Shown here: positions 41,148 through 53,120 of the stretch, piece by piece
Position numbering within the stretch: the stretch's first letter is position 1
How the letters are laid out: every line of letters begins with the position of its first letter
Assembly: GCA_027922465.2 (NCBI GenBank)
Contig: BQMF02000065.1
Coordinates: forward strand, 62,001-126,000
Reading direction: 5' to 3'
Origin: Turritopsis dohrnii
Lineage: Eukaryota > Cnidaria > Hydrozoa > Anthoathecata > Oceaniidae
DNA: 64,000 nucleotides
Notes under the pieces: generated by a model
The model's database searches: none
What the model saw: the letters and a program-made list of their open reading frames with translations, nothing else
What the model was told of the DNA's origin: nothing
Made by a program: the position numbers and the translations under genes

Positions 41148-44100
41148 TTTCACGGAACAAGTGCTCATTACGGATAGTTGAGATCGCATAATAAGAAATC
41201 CACGTTTCATCGAGAAATCTGTCTGGTTGGTGAACAAGGTGATGCATGCGTTACCTTTCACGGAATAAGTGCTCGTTTCGGGAAGTTCAGTTCGCATAAT
41301 AAGAACTCGACAATTCATCGACAAATCTGTCTGGTTGGTGAACAAGCTGATGCATGCGTTACCTTTCACGGAACAAGTGCTCGTTTCGGGAAGTTCAGTT
41401 CGCATAATAAGAAATCGACAGTTCATCAACAAATCTGTCTGGTTGGTGAACAAGGTGATGCATGCGTTACCTTTCACGGAATAACTACTCGTTTCGGGAA
41501 GTTCAGTTCGCATAATAAGAACTCGACAATTCATCGACAAATCTATCTTGTAGGTGAACAAGGTGATGCATGCGGTTACCTTTTACGGAACAAGTGCTCG
41601 TATCGGGAAGTTCAGTTCGCATAATAAGAACTCGACAGTTCATCAACAAATCTGTCTGGTTAGTGAACAAGGTGGTGCATGCGGTTACCTTTCACGGAAC
41701 AAGTGCTCGTTTCGGGAAGTTCAGTTCGCATAATAAAAAATCGACAGTTCATCAACAAATCTGTCTGGTTAGTGAAGAAGGTGATCCATGCGTTACATTT
41801 CACGGAACAAGTGCTCGTTTCGGGAACTTCATTTTGCATAATAAGAACTCGACAGTTCATCAACAAATCTGTCTGGTAAGTGAACAAGGTGGTGCATGCG
41901 GTTACCTTTCACGGAACAAGTGCTCGTTTTGGGAAGTTCAGTTCGCATAATAAGAAATCGACAATTCATCGACAAATCTGTCTTGTAGGTGAACAAGGTG
42001 GTGCATGCGGTTACCTTTCACGGAACAAGTGCTCGTTTTGGGAAGTTCAGTTCGCATAATAAGAACTCGACAATTCATCGACAAATCTGTCTTGTAGGTG
42101 AACAAGGTGGTGCATGCGTTACCTTTCACGGAATAAGTGCTCTTTTCGGGAAGTTCAGTTCACATAATAAAAAATCGACAGTTCATCAACAAATCTGTCT
42201 GGTTAGTGAAGAAGGTGATCCATGCGTTACATTTCACGGAACAAGTGCTCGTTTCGGGAAGTTCATTTTGCATAATAAGAACTCGACAGTTCATCAACAA
42301 ATCTGTCTGGTAAGTGAACAAGGTGGTGCATGCGGTTACCTTTCACGGAACAAGTGCTCGTTTTGGGAAGTTCAGTTCGCATAATAAGAAATCGACAATT
42401 CATCGACAAATCTGTCTTGTAGGTGAACAAGGTGGTGCATGCGGTTACCTTTCACGGAACAAGTGCTCGTTTTGGGAAGTTCAGTTCGCATAATAAGAAC
42501 TCGACAATTCATCGACAAATCTGTCTTGTAGGTGAACAAGGTGGTGCATGCGTTACCTTTCACGGAATAAGTGCTCTTTTTGGGAAGTTCAGTTCGCATA
42601 ATAAGAAATCGACAGTTCATCAACAAATCTGTCTGGTTAGTGAAGAAGGTGATCCATGCGTTACATTTCACGGAACAAGTGCTCGTTTCGGGAAGTTCAG
42701 TTCGCATAATAAGAACTCGACGTTTCATCAACAAATCTGTCTGGTTGGTGAACAAGGTGATGCATGCGTTACCTTTCACGGAACAAGTGCTCGTTTCGGG
42801 AAGTTCAGTTCGCATAATAAGAACTCGACAATTCATCGACGAATCTGTCTTGTAGGTGAACAAGGTGGTGCATGCGGTTACCTTTCACGGAAAAAGTGCT
42901 CGTATCGGGAAGTTCAGTTCGCATAATAAGAAATCGACAGTTCATCAACAAATCTGTCTGGTTGGTGAACAAGGTGATGCATGCGTTACCTTTCACGGTA
43001 CAAGTGCTCGTTTCGGGAAGTTCAGTTTGCATAATAAGAACTCGACAATTCATCGACGAATCTGTCTTGTAGGTGAACAAGGTGATGCATGCGGTTACCT
43101 TTCACGGAACAAGTGCTCGTATCGGGAAGTTCAGTTTGCATAATAAGAACTCGACAGTTCATCGACAAATCTGTCTGGTTAGTGAAGAAGGTGATGCATG
43201 CGTTACCTTTCACGGAATAACTGCTCGTTTCGGGAAGTTCAGTTCGCATAATAAGAACTCGACAATTCATCGACAAATCTATCTTGTAGGTGAACAAGGT
43301 GATGCATGCGGTTACCTTTTACGGAACAAGTGCTCGTATCGGGAAGTTCAGTTCGCATAATAAGAACTCGACAGTTCATCAACAAATCTGTCTGGTTAGT
43401 GAACAAGGTGGTGCATGCGGTTACCTTTCACGGAACAAGTGCTCGTTTCGGGAAGTTCAGTTCGCATAATAAAAAATCGACAGTTCATCAACAAATCTGT
43501 CTGGTTAGTGAAGAAGGTGATCCATGCGTTACATTTCACGGAACAAGTGCTCGTTTCGGGAAGTTCATTTTGCATAATAAGAACTCGACAGTTCATCAAC
43601 AAATCTGTCTGGTAAGTGAACAAGGTGGTGCATGCGGTTACCTTTCACGGAACAAGTGCTCGTTTTGGGAAGTTCAGTTCGCATAATAAGAAATCGACAA
43701 TTCATCGACAAATCTGTCTTGTAGGTGAACAAGGTGGTGCATGCGGTTACCTTTCACGGAACAAGTGCTCGTTTTGGGAAGTTCAGTTCGCATAATAAGA
43801 ACTCGACAATTCATCGACAAATCTGTCTTGTAGGTGAACAAGGTGGTGCATGCGTTACCTTTCACGGAATAAGTGCTCTTTTCGGGAAGTTCAGTTCGCA
43901 TAATAAAAAATCGACAGTTCATCAACAAATCTGTCTGGTTAGTGAAGAAAGTGATCCATGCGTTACATTTCACGGAACAAGTGCTCGTTTCGGGAAGTTC
44001 ATTTTGCATAATAAGAACTCGACAGTTCATCAACAAATCTGTCTGGTAAGTGAACAAGGTGGTGCATGCGGTTACCTTTCACGGAACAAGTGCTCGTTTT

Positions 44101-45287
44101 GGGAAGTTCAGTTCGCATAATAAGAAATCGACAATTCATCGACAAATCTGTCTTGTAGGTGAACAAGGTGGTGCATGCGGTTACCTTTCACGGAACAAGT
44201 GCTCGTTTTGGGAAGTTCAGTTCGCATAATAAGAACTCGACAATTCATCGACAAATCTGTCTTGTAGGTGAACAAGGTGGTGCATGCGTTACCTTTCACG
44301 GAATAAGTGCTCTTTTCGGGAAGTTCAGTTCGCATAATAAGAAATCGACAGTTCATCAACAAATCTGTCTGGTTAGTGAAGAAGGTGATCCATGCGTTAC
44401 ATTTCACGGAACAAGTGCTCGTTTCGGGAAGTTCAGTTCGCATAATAAGAACTCGACGTTTCATCAACAAATCTGTCTGGTTGGTGAACAAGGTGATGCA
44501 TGCGTTACCTTTCACGGAACAAGTGCTCGTTTCGGGAAGTTCAGTTCGCATAATAAGAACTCGACAATTCATCGACGAATCTGTCTTGTAGGTGAACAAG
44601 GTGATGCATGCGGTTACCTTTCACGGAAAAAGTGCTCGTATCGGGAAGTTCAGTTCGCATAATAAGAAATCGACAGTTCATCAACAAATCTGTCTGGTTG
44701 GTGAACAAGGTGATGCATGCGTTACCTTTCACGGAACAAGTGCTCGTTTCGGGAAGTTCAGTTCGCATAATAAGAACTCGACAATTCATCGACGAATCCG
44801 TCTTGTAGGTGAACAAGGTGATGCATGCGGTTACCTTTCACGGAACAAGTGCTCGTATCGGGAAGTTCAGTTTGCATAATAAGAACTCGACAGTTCATCG
44901 ACAAATCTGTCTGGTTAGTGAACAAGGTGATGCATGCGTTACCTTTCACGGAACAAGTGCTCGTTTCGGGAAGTTCAGTTCGCATAATAAGAACTCGACA
45001 ATTCATCGACAAATCTGTCTTGTAGGTGAACAAGGTGATGCAAGCGGTTACCTTTCACGGAACAAGTGCTCGTTTCGGGAAGTTCAGTTCGCATAATAAG
45101 AACTCGACAGTTCATCAACAAATCTGTCTGGTTAGTAAACAAGGTGATCCATGCGTTACATTTCACGGAACAAGTGCTCGTTTCGGGAAGTTCAGTTCGC
45201 ATAATAAGAACTCGACAATTCATCGAGAAATCTGTCTGGTTGGTGAACAAGGTGATGCATGCGAAACAAGTGCTTATTTCGGGAATG
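41148..45287 (+). repeat. 4.1-kb satellite: 108/109-bp monomers in higher-order units
   Basis: About 38 tandem copies of a unit containing TTCATCGACAAATCTGTCT, GGTGAACAAGGTG and TTCGGGAAGTTCAGTTCGCA. Monomers are 108 bp (GCATGCGTTACC) or 109 bp (GCATGCGGTTACC). Higher-order copies are clear: blocks 434 bp apart (41989/42423; 43725/44159) equal four monomers. Blocks 1736 bp apart (41570/43306, 42856/44592, 43073/44809) equal sixteen. The array starts 230 bp after the last recognised KDZ exon. Open frames of up to 167 codons occur on both strands because 108 is a multiple of three; I do not call them genes. Confidence 0.95.
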
Positions 45288-48200
45288 TTGATGGAGATCT
45301 GTAATGCGTGGCCATTGAACAAGTTAGGCAGTAGTGAGACGACCTGAATAGTATTTTTGTTGATGTTGGGCGAAGTGCGAAGATGATTTGTAATGCTTTA
45401 CTGGAAATAGATGAAGCTACAGTAAAGTTATTTAAAATTGCGCACTTGAGAATGAATAAATCGGACGGTGCTTCTGGCGCGGTTGATGTTTTTGCAGAAA
45501 GGGTTACTGTCTTCTCATGAAGAGGCGAAGTCATTCAGCTACGTGGGACATTCCTTACCTTAGTACAAGTTGAAATTCAAATTTGAACTTGCAGGACACC
45601 TGTCAGGTGATACCACCATTGTAACGAGTGTATATTAATCCAAAAACAAAAAGTCATTATACTAAGGGGAAAGGTAGTTATGTTAATATAAAGGGGGCAC
45701 ACTAAATCAACGTAAATCTGTGGTCACCTTACGGTAAGATAAGACAGTGAAATGTGCGGCTATAGGGAATGAGATTTAGTTGTTAATTGCTAAGGTTAAT
45801 AAATAAGTCAGACCACCGTTCATGTTGGTTACAAGCCAATAACTAACGGATCTGTTGTGTCTTTTAATTTACGTATGAATATAGCTCGGAATGATCGAAA
45901 TATAGAGAAAATGATGAAAAGTTAAAGAACGATTTAATATGTTTCTTTCTAAATAAAATATACAAAATTCTCCGCGGGGAAAGAGATATAATGGTCCACA
46001 TGTTTTTGTGTCAACATCTTGCAATAACAACATTATTTGAAAACGTCATCTTCCCAAACTGATCAATTTATCCCATATAGAACGCATTCCACTATAACTG
46101 CCATATGATCTTGGGAGGGTTACTGATCCTATTATATATGTTTCTGATGAACTGATGTCAGGTCATGCTATAACTTCCAGATGTCTGACAGGTGACTGTG
46201 CATCAATGACTTGTCTTCTGTAATAAAATCAAAATATTATCAAGTGTTATATATTCTGTTCTCAGAAGTATAAATTATTGTTTGCTGTGAATCATATCTT
46301 TATATCATTTATAGTTTAAGTCATGACCAGTTTTCGATTTATTGACATTTATTTAACTAATATTTATTTTCCATATTCATAGAACAAAAGACAAAATGTT
46401 GGTGAAATTTACAATCTTATCCAAAACTTTTCTGTCTTTGAAAATGAATCCAAAATCCAAACTTTAGTCTTTCAACAGAAAAACTTCAAGAAACTGCTTA
46501 CAAGAGTGGAACCAAACTTCAGTGGTATCATTATATAGGCTAGTAACAGACGCCAACTACCAATATTTCCAAATGTCTCTGGTCTCTATTTTCAGTATGG
46601 AACATGTTGACGACAAATTAGGAAATACACATGCTGAACATACCATAACGCTCTTTTAGTGAACTATCTAGTATCTAAACATCCGAAGCATCTTTGAATC
46701 ATTTGAAAATCATAAGAAAATATACAATACCTTTAAATAATAAACAAAAACCACCACCACCACAAACAACAAAAAAAAATGAAAAGGCAGAAACAAAATG
46801 CCCTGATAGTACAGTTCTACGTTCTGCATGCAAAGTGAAGAAATAGAAGGATTTCATGATAGAACTCAAGCTGCTTATTCATTTGCCCTCTCTATTAAAC
46901 TTTAACGTGAAGGCAATTAGTACTTAACCAGAACACTATGCATTCCAACCACAAATAACTTAAGACACATTAATAAACATTGATTTCTTTATTAAAACTA
47001 CAAAGAAATCGAAAATAATATAATTATAAACAACAACACAGAAAGATTTTGAATGTCACTAGTTGGAAGAAAGATAGTGCATTTACTCCTGCTTGTAATT
47101 GAATAATTTTTATTAAATTCAGATAGGCAAGTTACCAGCTGCAAACAGGAACATAGGAACATTAAGATCAGAGTTTTAAAGTGAGAGAATTATCACATAG
47201 TCCCAAAATTTGCCTAGAATAACACAAAATGAAAAAAAAAAAAAAAAAAAATAAGGAAGGAAAAAATCCATGATTAACATTTAGTATCCTTCAAGGATTT
47301 GGGCTGGGATATAGTAACAAACCATCAAGCAAGGCCCTTTAACCCTGTGTTATTTAAAAAAAACAAAAAAACAATTGTTCCGGCTAAAAGAAAATATAAG
47401 GTTGTTCATTTGAGATACTTCCAAGACTATCTAAAGAGGACACCACTGCAATATTGCTTAAGTTGAGTAGATAAAGTTCTCTCTGCAAAATGATAGGTTG
47501 AAATACAAATGCTTATCATTACAAGACTCACAAAACATAGTTCCTAAGACAATCAAATGAAGGATTTTATGCTTTACAAGTTTAAAGATAACATTACCAT
47601 AATTAGGAAAAGTTTGGAGATATGAATATTATGGATGACATAATGATAAAGTGAGTAGAAATTACACCAAAGAAACTTCACCTTTCTCGAGTGATACATT
47701 CAAAATTGTTGATTAATATCATAAACTATATGCAAACTAAACTACCTGAAAAAAACTTGACTGAAATGATTAAAAAATCACATAAGAATATAATATCATC
47801 CTCTTACAAAACCTCTTATAAATCTTCTCAATGTTTAAAAGCTTGCTTTGATAAGGCCTTCAAAAAGTGGTTTGTGAGATAGATTTGAAACCTTTTTAGA
47901 AAAAGGTGTATTACAGGCTTTTTTTTATAAGCATAGGCAAATTTGGGGCAGAGTCAAGTATGCTTAAATTTTACCTTCAAACCAGGGTGATATATGCTGA
48001 ATAAAGGACAAGGGCAGATGCAAAGACTGGCCAAAGACACAACCAAGGCAAATGGCTAACAAAACATGAAATGAAAGAAAGCATGACCTACCAGATAGCC
48101 AGTATAAACTTGAATGTGTGCAAAAGTTGATGAGTATATAAGTTTTAACTCCACAACATGATGAATTGGAATGAAAAAAAAACTTAGTATCAAAGTAAAT

Positions 48201-50029
48201 CAATAAGTAATTAATTAAATATCCAAGGTGATAATAAAGTTTATCAAAAAAGTACAAGTAAAAATTAATTAAACAATTAACAAAACAATGAGGTAACAGA
48301 AAAAATAGATCAAATAAAAATACAATGTGTAAAAACAGAACCTTAAAGAACAAAACCAAAGTAGCAACACTTAAGTTTGGAAATTTTTTTGATTATAAGT
48401 TTTTGAATATTATGCTTGCACCACAGACCTTCCTCAAGTGAAATATACCTAATTGATTATTAATGCTTATTCACAAACTTAAGGAATACAAAAATCATTT
48501 TAGTGAACCACAGAAGAAATTTTGGACAGTAATTAGCTGTCACAAAGAATCACTTGTGCTAATTATGGTCTACATAGAAGTATCTGACTAACTGCACTCT
48601 TTCATTGTGTTTCAGTAATGGATGAAAATGGGTGTAACAAAAGGCTTAGCAATGGAATGCTATGTCAACAATAACAATACTCTCAAGTGCCTCATTGTAG
48701 GAGGGTCATAATAAGCAGGGGAGGTTGTGCTGCAAGGGAAATATAATAAAAAGGGGAGGGTGCACATTAAAAGGGAAAAAAGGAAACATTATACTTTCTG
48801 TTAAAAAATGTTGATGTTCTTCTTGTTCATATTATTTATTTGTTTGTTCTCGTTAAGATGTTAAGATTTTGTTGCATCTGAAATGATTGTCTCTATTATT
48901 ATTTTAATAACTTCCTCATCACTAGCCAAAAATCTACTGAAAAAGTTAAGTTGCACCTTGAAAATGTCTAACATGTCTAATTTTAGTTACTGACCTAGTG
49001 AATTCATAAAACGGGAGGGTTCTAATAATGGGGTAGGGGTGGTGGATTTAGAAAAATTTGGTACTCTGGAGAGGAGGTCGTAATAAAGTTAAATGGATGG
49101 TGAACTTTTCCCAAAAATGCAAGAGACCTCCCCCTACAATTAGGCACTGGAGAGTAAAAGACTAACACCAGGAAAGCGCATGGATAATCAAGAAATACAA
49201 ATTATAAGACAAATTACTAGAGTCCTTTTGTTATCCAAGCTGCCCTTCATACAACAAACATTAATTTTCACAATGTTCATTCTTGTCATTGAAATTTCTC
49301 ATAAGTTATGAAATTCTCAGGATTAATAGTTAATGGCAACAAATCATCAGTTATAATCTCACAAACTCTATCGCAATAACTGTTCCATTATATAGTACTT
49401 CTGACGCTACCACAACTCCACAATAATAATGTATTTGCTCAATTTTCACAATTTATGATTTTTCCTCTTTCTTTGGCAAACACATATTTCAGTAGTCTGT
49501 TTTTTCCAATTTTCCAATTTTGCGTATAGATATCTAGTTAATATTAAATTAGTTTTGCAATCTACTATTACAGCAAACATATTAATCACTAAAAGGCAAT
49601 ATATGGACTCTACTGAAGATATGAAAAAATTTGTTTTTATATTTATAATTGTTAAGTTGGACTGAAAATTGACTAAATTTACTTTGCTGCCATGTTTCTA
49701 TGAGCTTCTTCCACTGAAATTTTTAATCGTACTGCGCAAGCGTTGTGGTTGGTTGTGAAATTTTTATTTCTATTTTTATTAATTAATTTGCATAAGGTAC
49801 ATAATACTTAATCTTTTTATTTAAATAAATTTTTAGGGATATAAGTTGAGAACTAACAAGATAAAAACATTTGGAAAGTCATCATTGCATTGGGAATCAA
49901 AGAATGATTTATCCATATATACCATTACTCAATAATATTAAATCACAGCGCAATTATCTAAATGGGAAGAGACTATAAATAATAGCTGTCGAGCCAATTC
50001 TTTAGCAAACAGTCAGGGAAATCAGCTTA
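45288..50029. other. AT-rich, apparently non-coding interior of the KDZ element
   Basis: No convincing gene on either strand. There is a possible exon-like open stretch at about 45347-45521 (plus), with a non-biased composition but no start or matching splice site. Other contents are a CCA-rich run at about 46750 and A-runs (47231-47250). Confidence 0.5.
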
Positions 50030-50311
50030 GGGGACATTCACATAGCACGTACGCACAAAAAGTTGAAAATCAGACCCCCCTCCCCCCTTGTACGCAAACA
50101 TACGCATTTACTCCACCAATTACAATGTATCCCATAATTATTCTAATCAGCTAAAATCGATTTATTTCAAGGAAAAAAAGCAACAAAAAATATTTTTTTG
50201 TGTGTACGTACTTTTCCCCAGCACCCCTACCCTCCCCCTAGTACGCAAGCGTACGCTTTTGCAGAGACCCCCCTTCCCCCCTTTGTGCGTACATACTATG
50301 TGAATGTCCCC
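50030..50311. mobile_element. 282-bp PIF/Harbinger-type MITE
   Basis: Terminal inverted repeats GGGGACATTCACATAG / CTATGTGAATGTCCCC are flanked by TTA on both sides (50027-50029 and 50312-50314), the 3-bp duplication typical of PIF/Harbinger. Inner GTACGCA / TGCGTAC motifs repeat in both orientations. Confidence 0.85.
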
Positions 50312-50519
50312 TTATCACGGGACCCCTCAAACATGTGATCCCTTTTCTGAACCAAGCTGTGTGTCTGTGTTGAATTAGTTTGCAGGATAGCAAAAGTCAT
50401 CTGATCTGAACTGACATTGTCTTGCTATATTATATTAGTATTTTAAGTACAGCATGACCAAACACTACAATGAAGTACGAATGCAAGAAGAAAACAACAA
50501 ACAGAAAGCAAGATAGATA

Positions 50520-50649
50520 CCGTCAACCAACAAAACTTTGAACAGCATCAAAACTTTGAATGTGGTTCGATGTGGTATGTTTATTTTGTTGATACGGTTG
50601 TTTAGCTGTTCAAAGTTCTGACGCTGTTCAAAGTTTTGTTGGTTGACGG
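50520..50649. mobile_element. 130-bp MITE with TA target site
   Basis: A 27-bp perfect inverted repeat begins CCGTCAACCAACAAAACTTT on the left and is mirrored on the right (to 50649). TA flanks both ends. The first four bases (CCGT) and the TA flanks are the same as for the surrounding KDZ element; this may be chance. Confidence 0.8.
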
Positions 50650-53120
50650 TATGTATTAAAGGAAAATCAGATCAGCTAATGTGACATGACATGTGGGCCG
50701 GATAGTTTCAAAATATGCCTTTTACAATTGCAGCATAAACCCTGGATCCTGCAAATTTAGCTGTTTTCCTTGACTGGGGCAAATAAAGAGGTATATATTG
50801 CATTTCTGCTTGTCAACTAATCATAAGAGATCATAAGAAAAAAGGTATCTAGACTGCTCTACTTAACATAACATTATGATATTTCTTGGAGGCTAACATT
50901 TAGTATTAGTCTTTGACTATTTATGTTAGTCTCCTTGCTGCCATGTGATATGTTAACAAATCCTCTCTGGGTTGTTAAAATATTTTAGCTACCACTTACT
51001 TTAAAAACTGAGAGCTTCTTTAGAGGGGGGAGACAACCTCCAACATAAACCCACAGAGACATTTTGCTAAGCTGAGTGTGTAGGATGTGGAATGATTGGG
51101 AAAATCATAATACAAGACGACAAATTTAAGAAAAATTAGAAAATTATATCAAATAAGAAAAGCAAAAAAGCTTTCATCCTCACTCTGTAGCATGTTTTGG
51201 TTCATGAGCTACACAACTTTAAGTGCACCGCATGCATCGTGGCCAATCCGAAACGTTTATGTACTAGAGCGAGCTATGAACCTCCCCGTACTGCGACTGT
51301 ACTGTAAATTGAATTATGTATAATAAAATTCCTGTTTCAGAGTATCCAACTTTCTTTTTCGTGCTTCTCTTAGTTTAGGATATATTTACTGTACCATTTC
51401 AATAGAAATGTCACTTAGAAATTGATCCATCGTCTTTGTTTTTTCACACAAGCGCTTCTTCATTTCATCCGGATTACGCGAATTTATTGCGCCATTGCAT
51501 ATGACATGTATATGGAGTATGAAACGGGGTCCATATATCAAAAAGGCAAGAAGAAGCCCTGGTAACGAGGTTAAGTATGAAATTGTAGAAGTAACAACAT
51601 GCATCCCGTCTATCGCCAATTTCACAATAAGTATGGTGTGCCCATAGCCTTGTTGAACGGAGGATATAATTGCAGCACCGATTTGTTCAGAATTCTGATT
51701 AGTATTCAGTTATGGTACTTAGTAAAACGAGTCTATTGAGGTTCAATTCTTAGATTATTGACCCTTTCTATTATGGAACTTATAATAATTACCAAATGAC
51801 TTATACCACCTTTGAAACTCCATCGGCTGAACTTTATCACACATCAATGATTCGATTACATCATAATTGATAAGAATATTTATGCAATAATCGAAGAGAC
51901 GAAGTGTATCGAGTGAAAAAAAACGAATCATTTTAATGGGATATATCTCTATCAATTTTAAACATTTTTCAATAAAATTTTGGAATTACGCCATTTGACC
52001 TTTCTATTTTACAAATATAAAAAAATATATATTTGGCGATATGCTGTATCGCCGTGACGAGCTATTTTACAGCATCACTGATTTTCGGCGCTTTTTTCAT
52101 CTTCAGCTCCCGAAGAACTTCCTTGATTGAAAAACTTTTTCCATCGAATGTTGCGCTAGATAGTCTCCGAACGGAATCTGAAAAAAATTCGGAGTTTCAT
52201 TCATTATTTCATGAGAAATAACGTTTTTTCGACGCTGTTTCAAGTCACCCCGGGTGTTTCAAGTCACCCCGCTTTACGGTACCAAACCAAGATACCTTAT
52301 CCTTATGCTAAAGTTTTTGATAATCTTCCAGAAAAAAACTAAAAAATAAATAAGTACAAATTTTTTTTCCAGAGAAGCCAAGAAATTTTTAGCTACATGA
52401 TTTTCTTTCTCATTTTGGCATATTTTGCTGGTCATTTTGATTTCGTTTAGTTTCCCAAACATTCTATCATTGTCTTTCATATCACAACATTTTGTCTCAT
52501 TACCCACTCATAGTGAACTTTGAATTTTAATATGTTCAAGTTCAAAATATTTTATCATGTATATAAATAACTAATGCAGGGTTCACACCAAACCGATTTC
52601 TCATGTTGGCTTTCTTAGGTTTGATATGAGCCTCATATAATCAAATCTTTTATTTTTCTTTGTCAACTTGTGCTAGTTTTTAAGCTTGAATTTATAGGCA
52701 GAAGAACTATTTGTATTGTTATGGATGCAGACTCGATGTTGAATAAAATAAATAAAATGAATGTGTGTCATGTGTGTAGTATTTATGCTTATGGTGAGCT
52801 GTTGTGAATTGAACTGTTCTTCTGAACATCTTTCATTTGATGCTGAAAGTTGATCTCCTTGTGTCTTTGTGCATAAAGTAGTAAAGTACAATTATTTAAC
52901 AAGACGCGGAATTTCCCATCTTAATTAGTTTTTCTGAAGTGACATTTTCTATGTGTGTTGATTTTATTTCTTATATATTTTGCTTTTATGTTTTTCTTGT
53001 TTTTCAAACTCAAGGCTAGGAACATTGTTTTCTCTTTTGCTTTTGTTTTGTTTTGTTTTGTTTTGTTTTATCTTGTTTCACAATTTGAAGAATGAAATGT
53101 ATATATCACTTTTATTGCAG
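50650..53120. other. Right end of the KDZ element and rest of HECT intron 2
   Basis: Apart from the weak ORF at 51386-51694, no gene is supported. 52280-53120 is the remaining intron of the HECT gene. It ends in a T-rich tract with a TTTTG repeat (about 53040-53068) and the acceptor TTTATTGCAG. Confidence 0.5.
51386..51694 (-). CDS. Possible small ORF/exon in the KDZ element (102 aa)
   Basis: An open minus-strand frame directly after a TACTAATCAG acceptor-like site. It encodes a product with a hydrophobic stretch (ISYLTSLPGLLLAFLIYG) and a charged tail (PDEMKKRLCEKTKTMDQF). No family is recognised. It could be an exon of an accessory gene or a chance ORF in AT-rich DNA. Confidence 0.25.
   Translation of the reverse strand, partial: NSEQIGAAIISSVQQGYGHTILIVKLAIDGMHVVTSTISYLTSLPGLLLAFLIYGPRFILHIHVICNGAINSRNPDEMKKRLCEKTKTMDQFLSDISIEMVQ

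Larger units (their letters stand above)
33768..52279 (+). mobile_element. 18.5-kb KDZ-type DNA transposon inserted in HECT intron 2
   Basis: The left end CCGTAAAACGGGGTGACTTG and the right end (inverse, one mismatch) share about 24 bp of inverted repeat. TA lies outside each end (33766-33767 and 52280-52281). The motif GGGGTGACTTGAAACA recurs near the termini: at 33777 and 33975 on the left and twice in tandem at 52235-52272 on the right. The interior has a multi-exon KDZ transposase (36123-40920) and a large satellite. It lies wholly between HECT exons 2 and 3, so it could be spliced out. Boundaries are well supported; a 2-bp TA duplication is weak evidence and the true duplication could differ. 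Confidence 0.75.

Noticed and set aside
41130..45350. Many open frames of 90-167 codons on both strands in the satellite
   Set aside because: They arise because the 108-bp unit is a multiple of three with few stops. They are open on both strands and shift wherever a 109-bp unit occurs, so they are not genes.
47964..48359. 131-aa minus-strand ORF
   Set aside because: Phe/Leu/Tyr-rich translation of A-rich DNA with no start context, homology or splice support.
52033..52221. ORFs near the right end of the KDZ element on either strand
   Set aside because: A minus-strand stretch looks exon-like, but it would need upstream exons outside the element and no start is visible. The plus-strand frame has no support.
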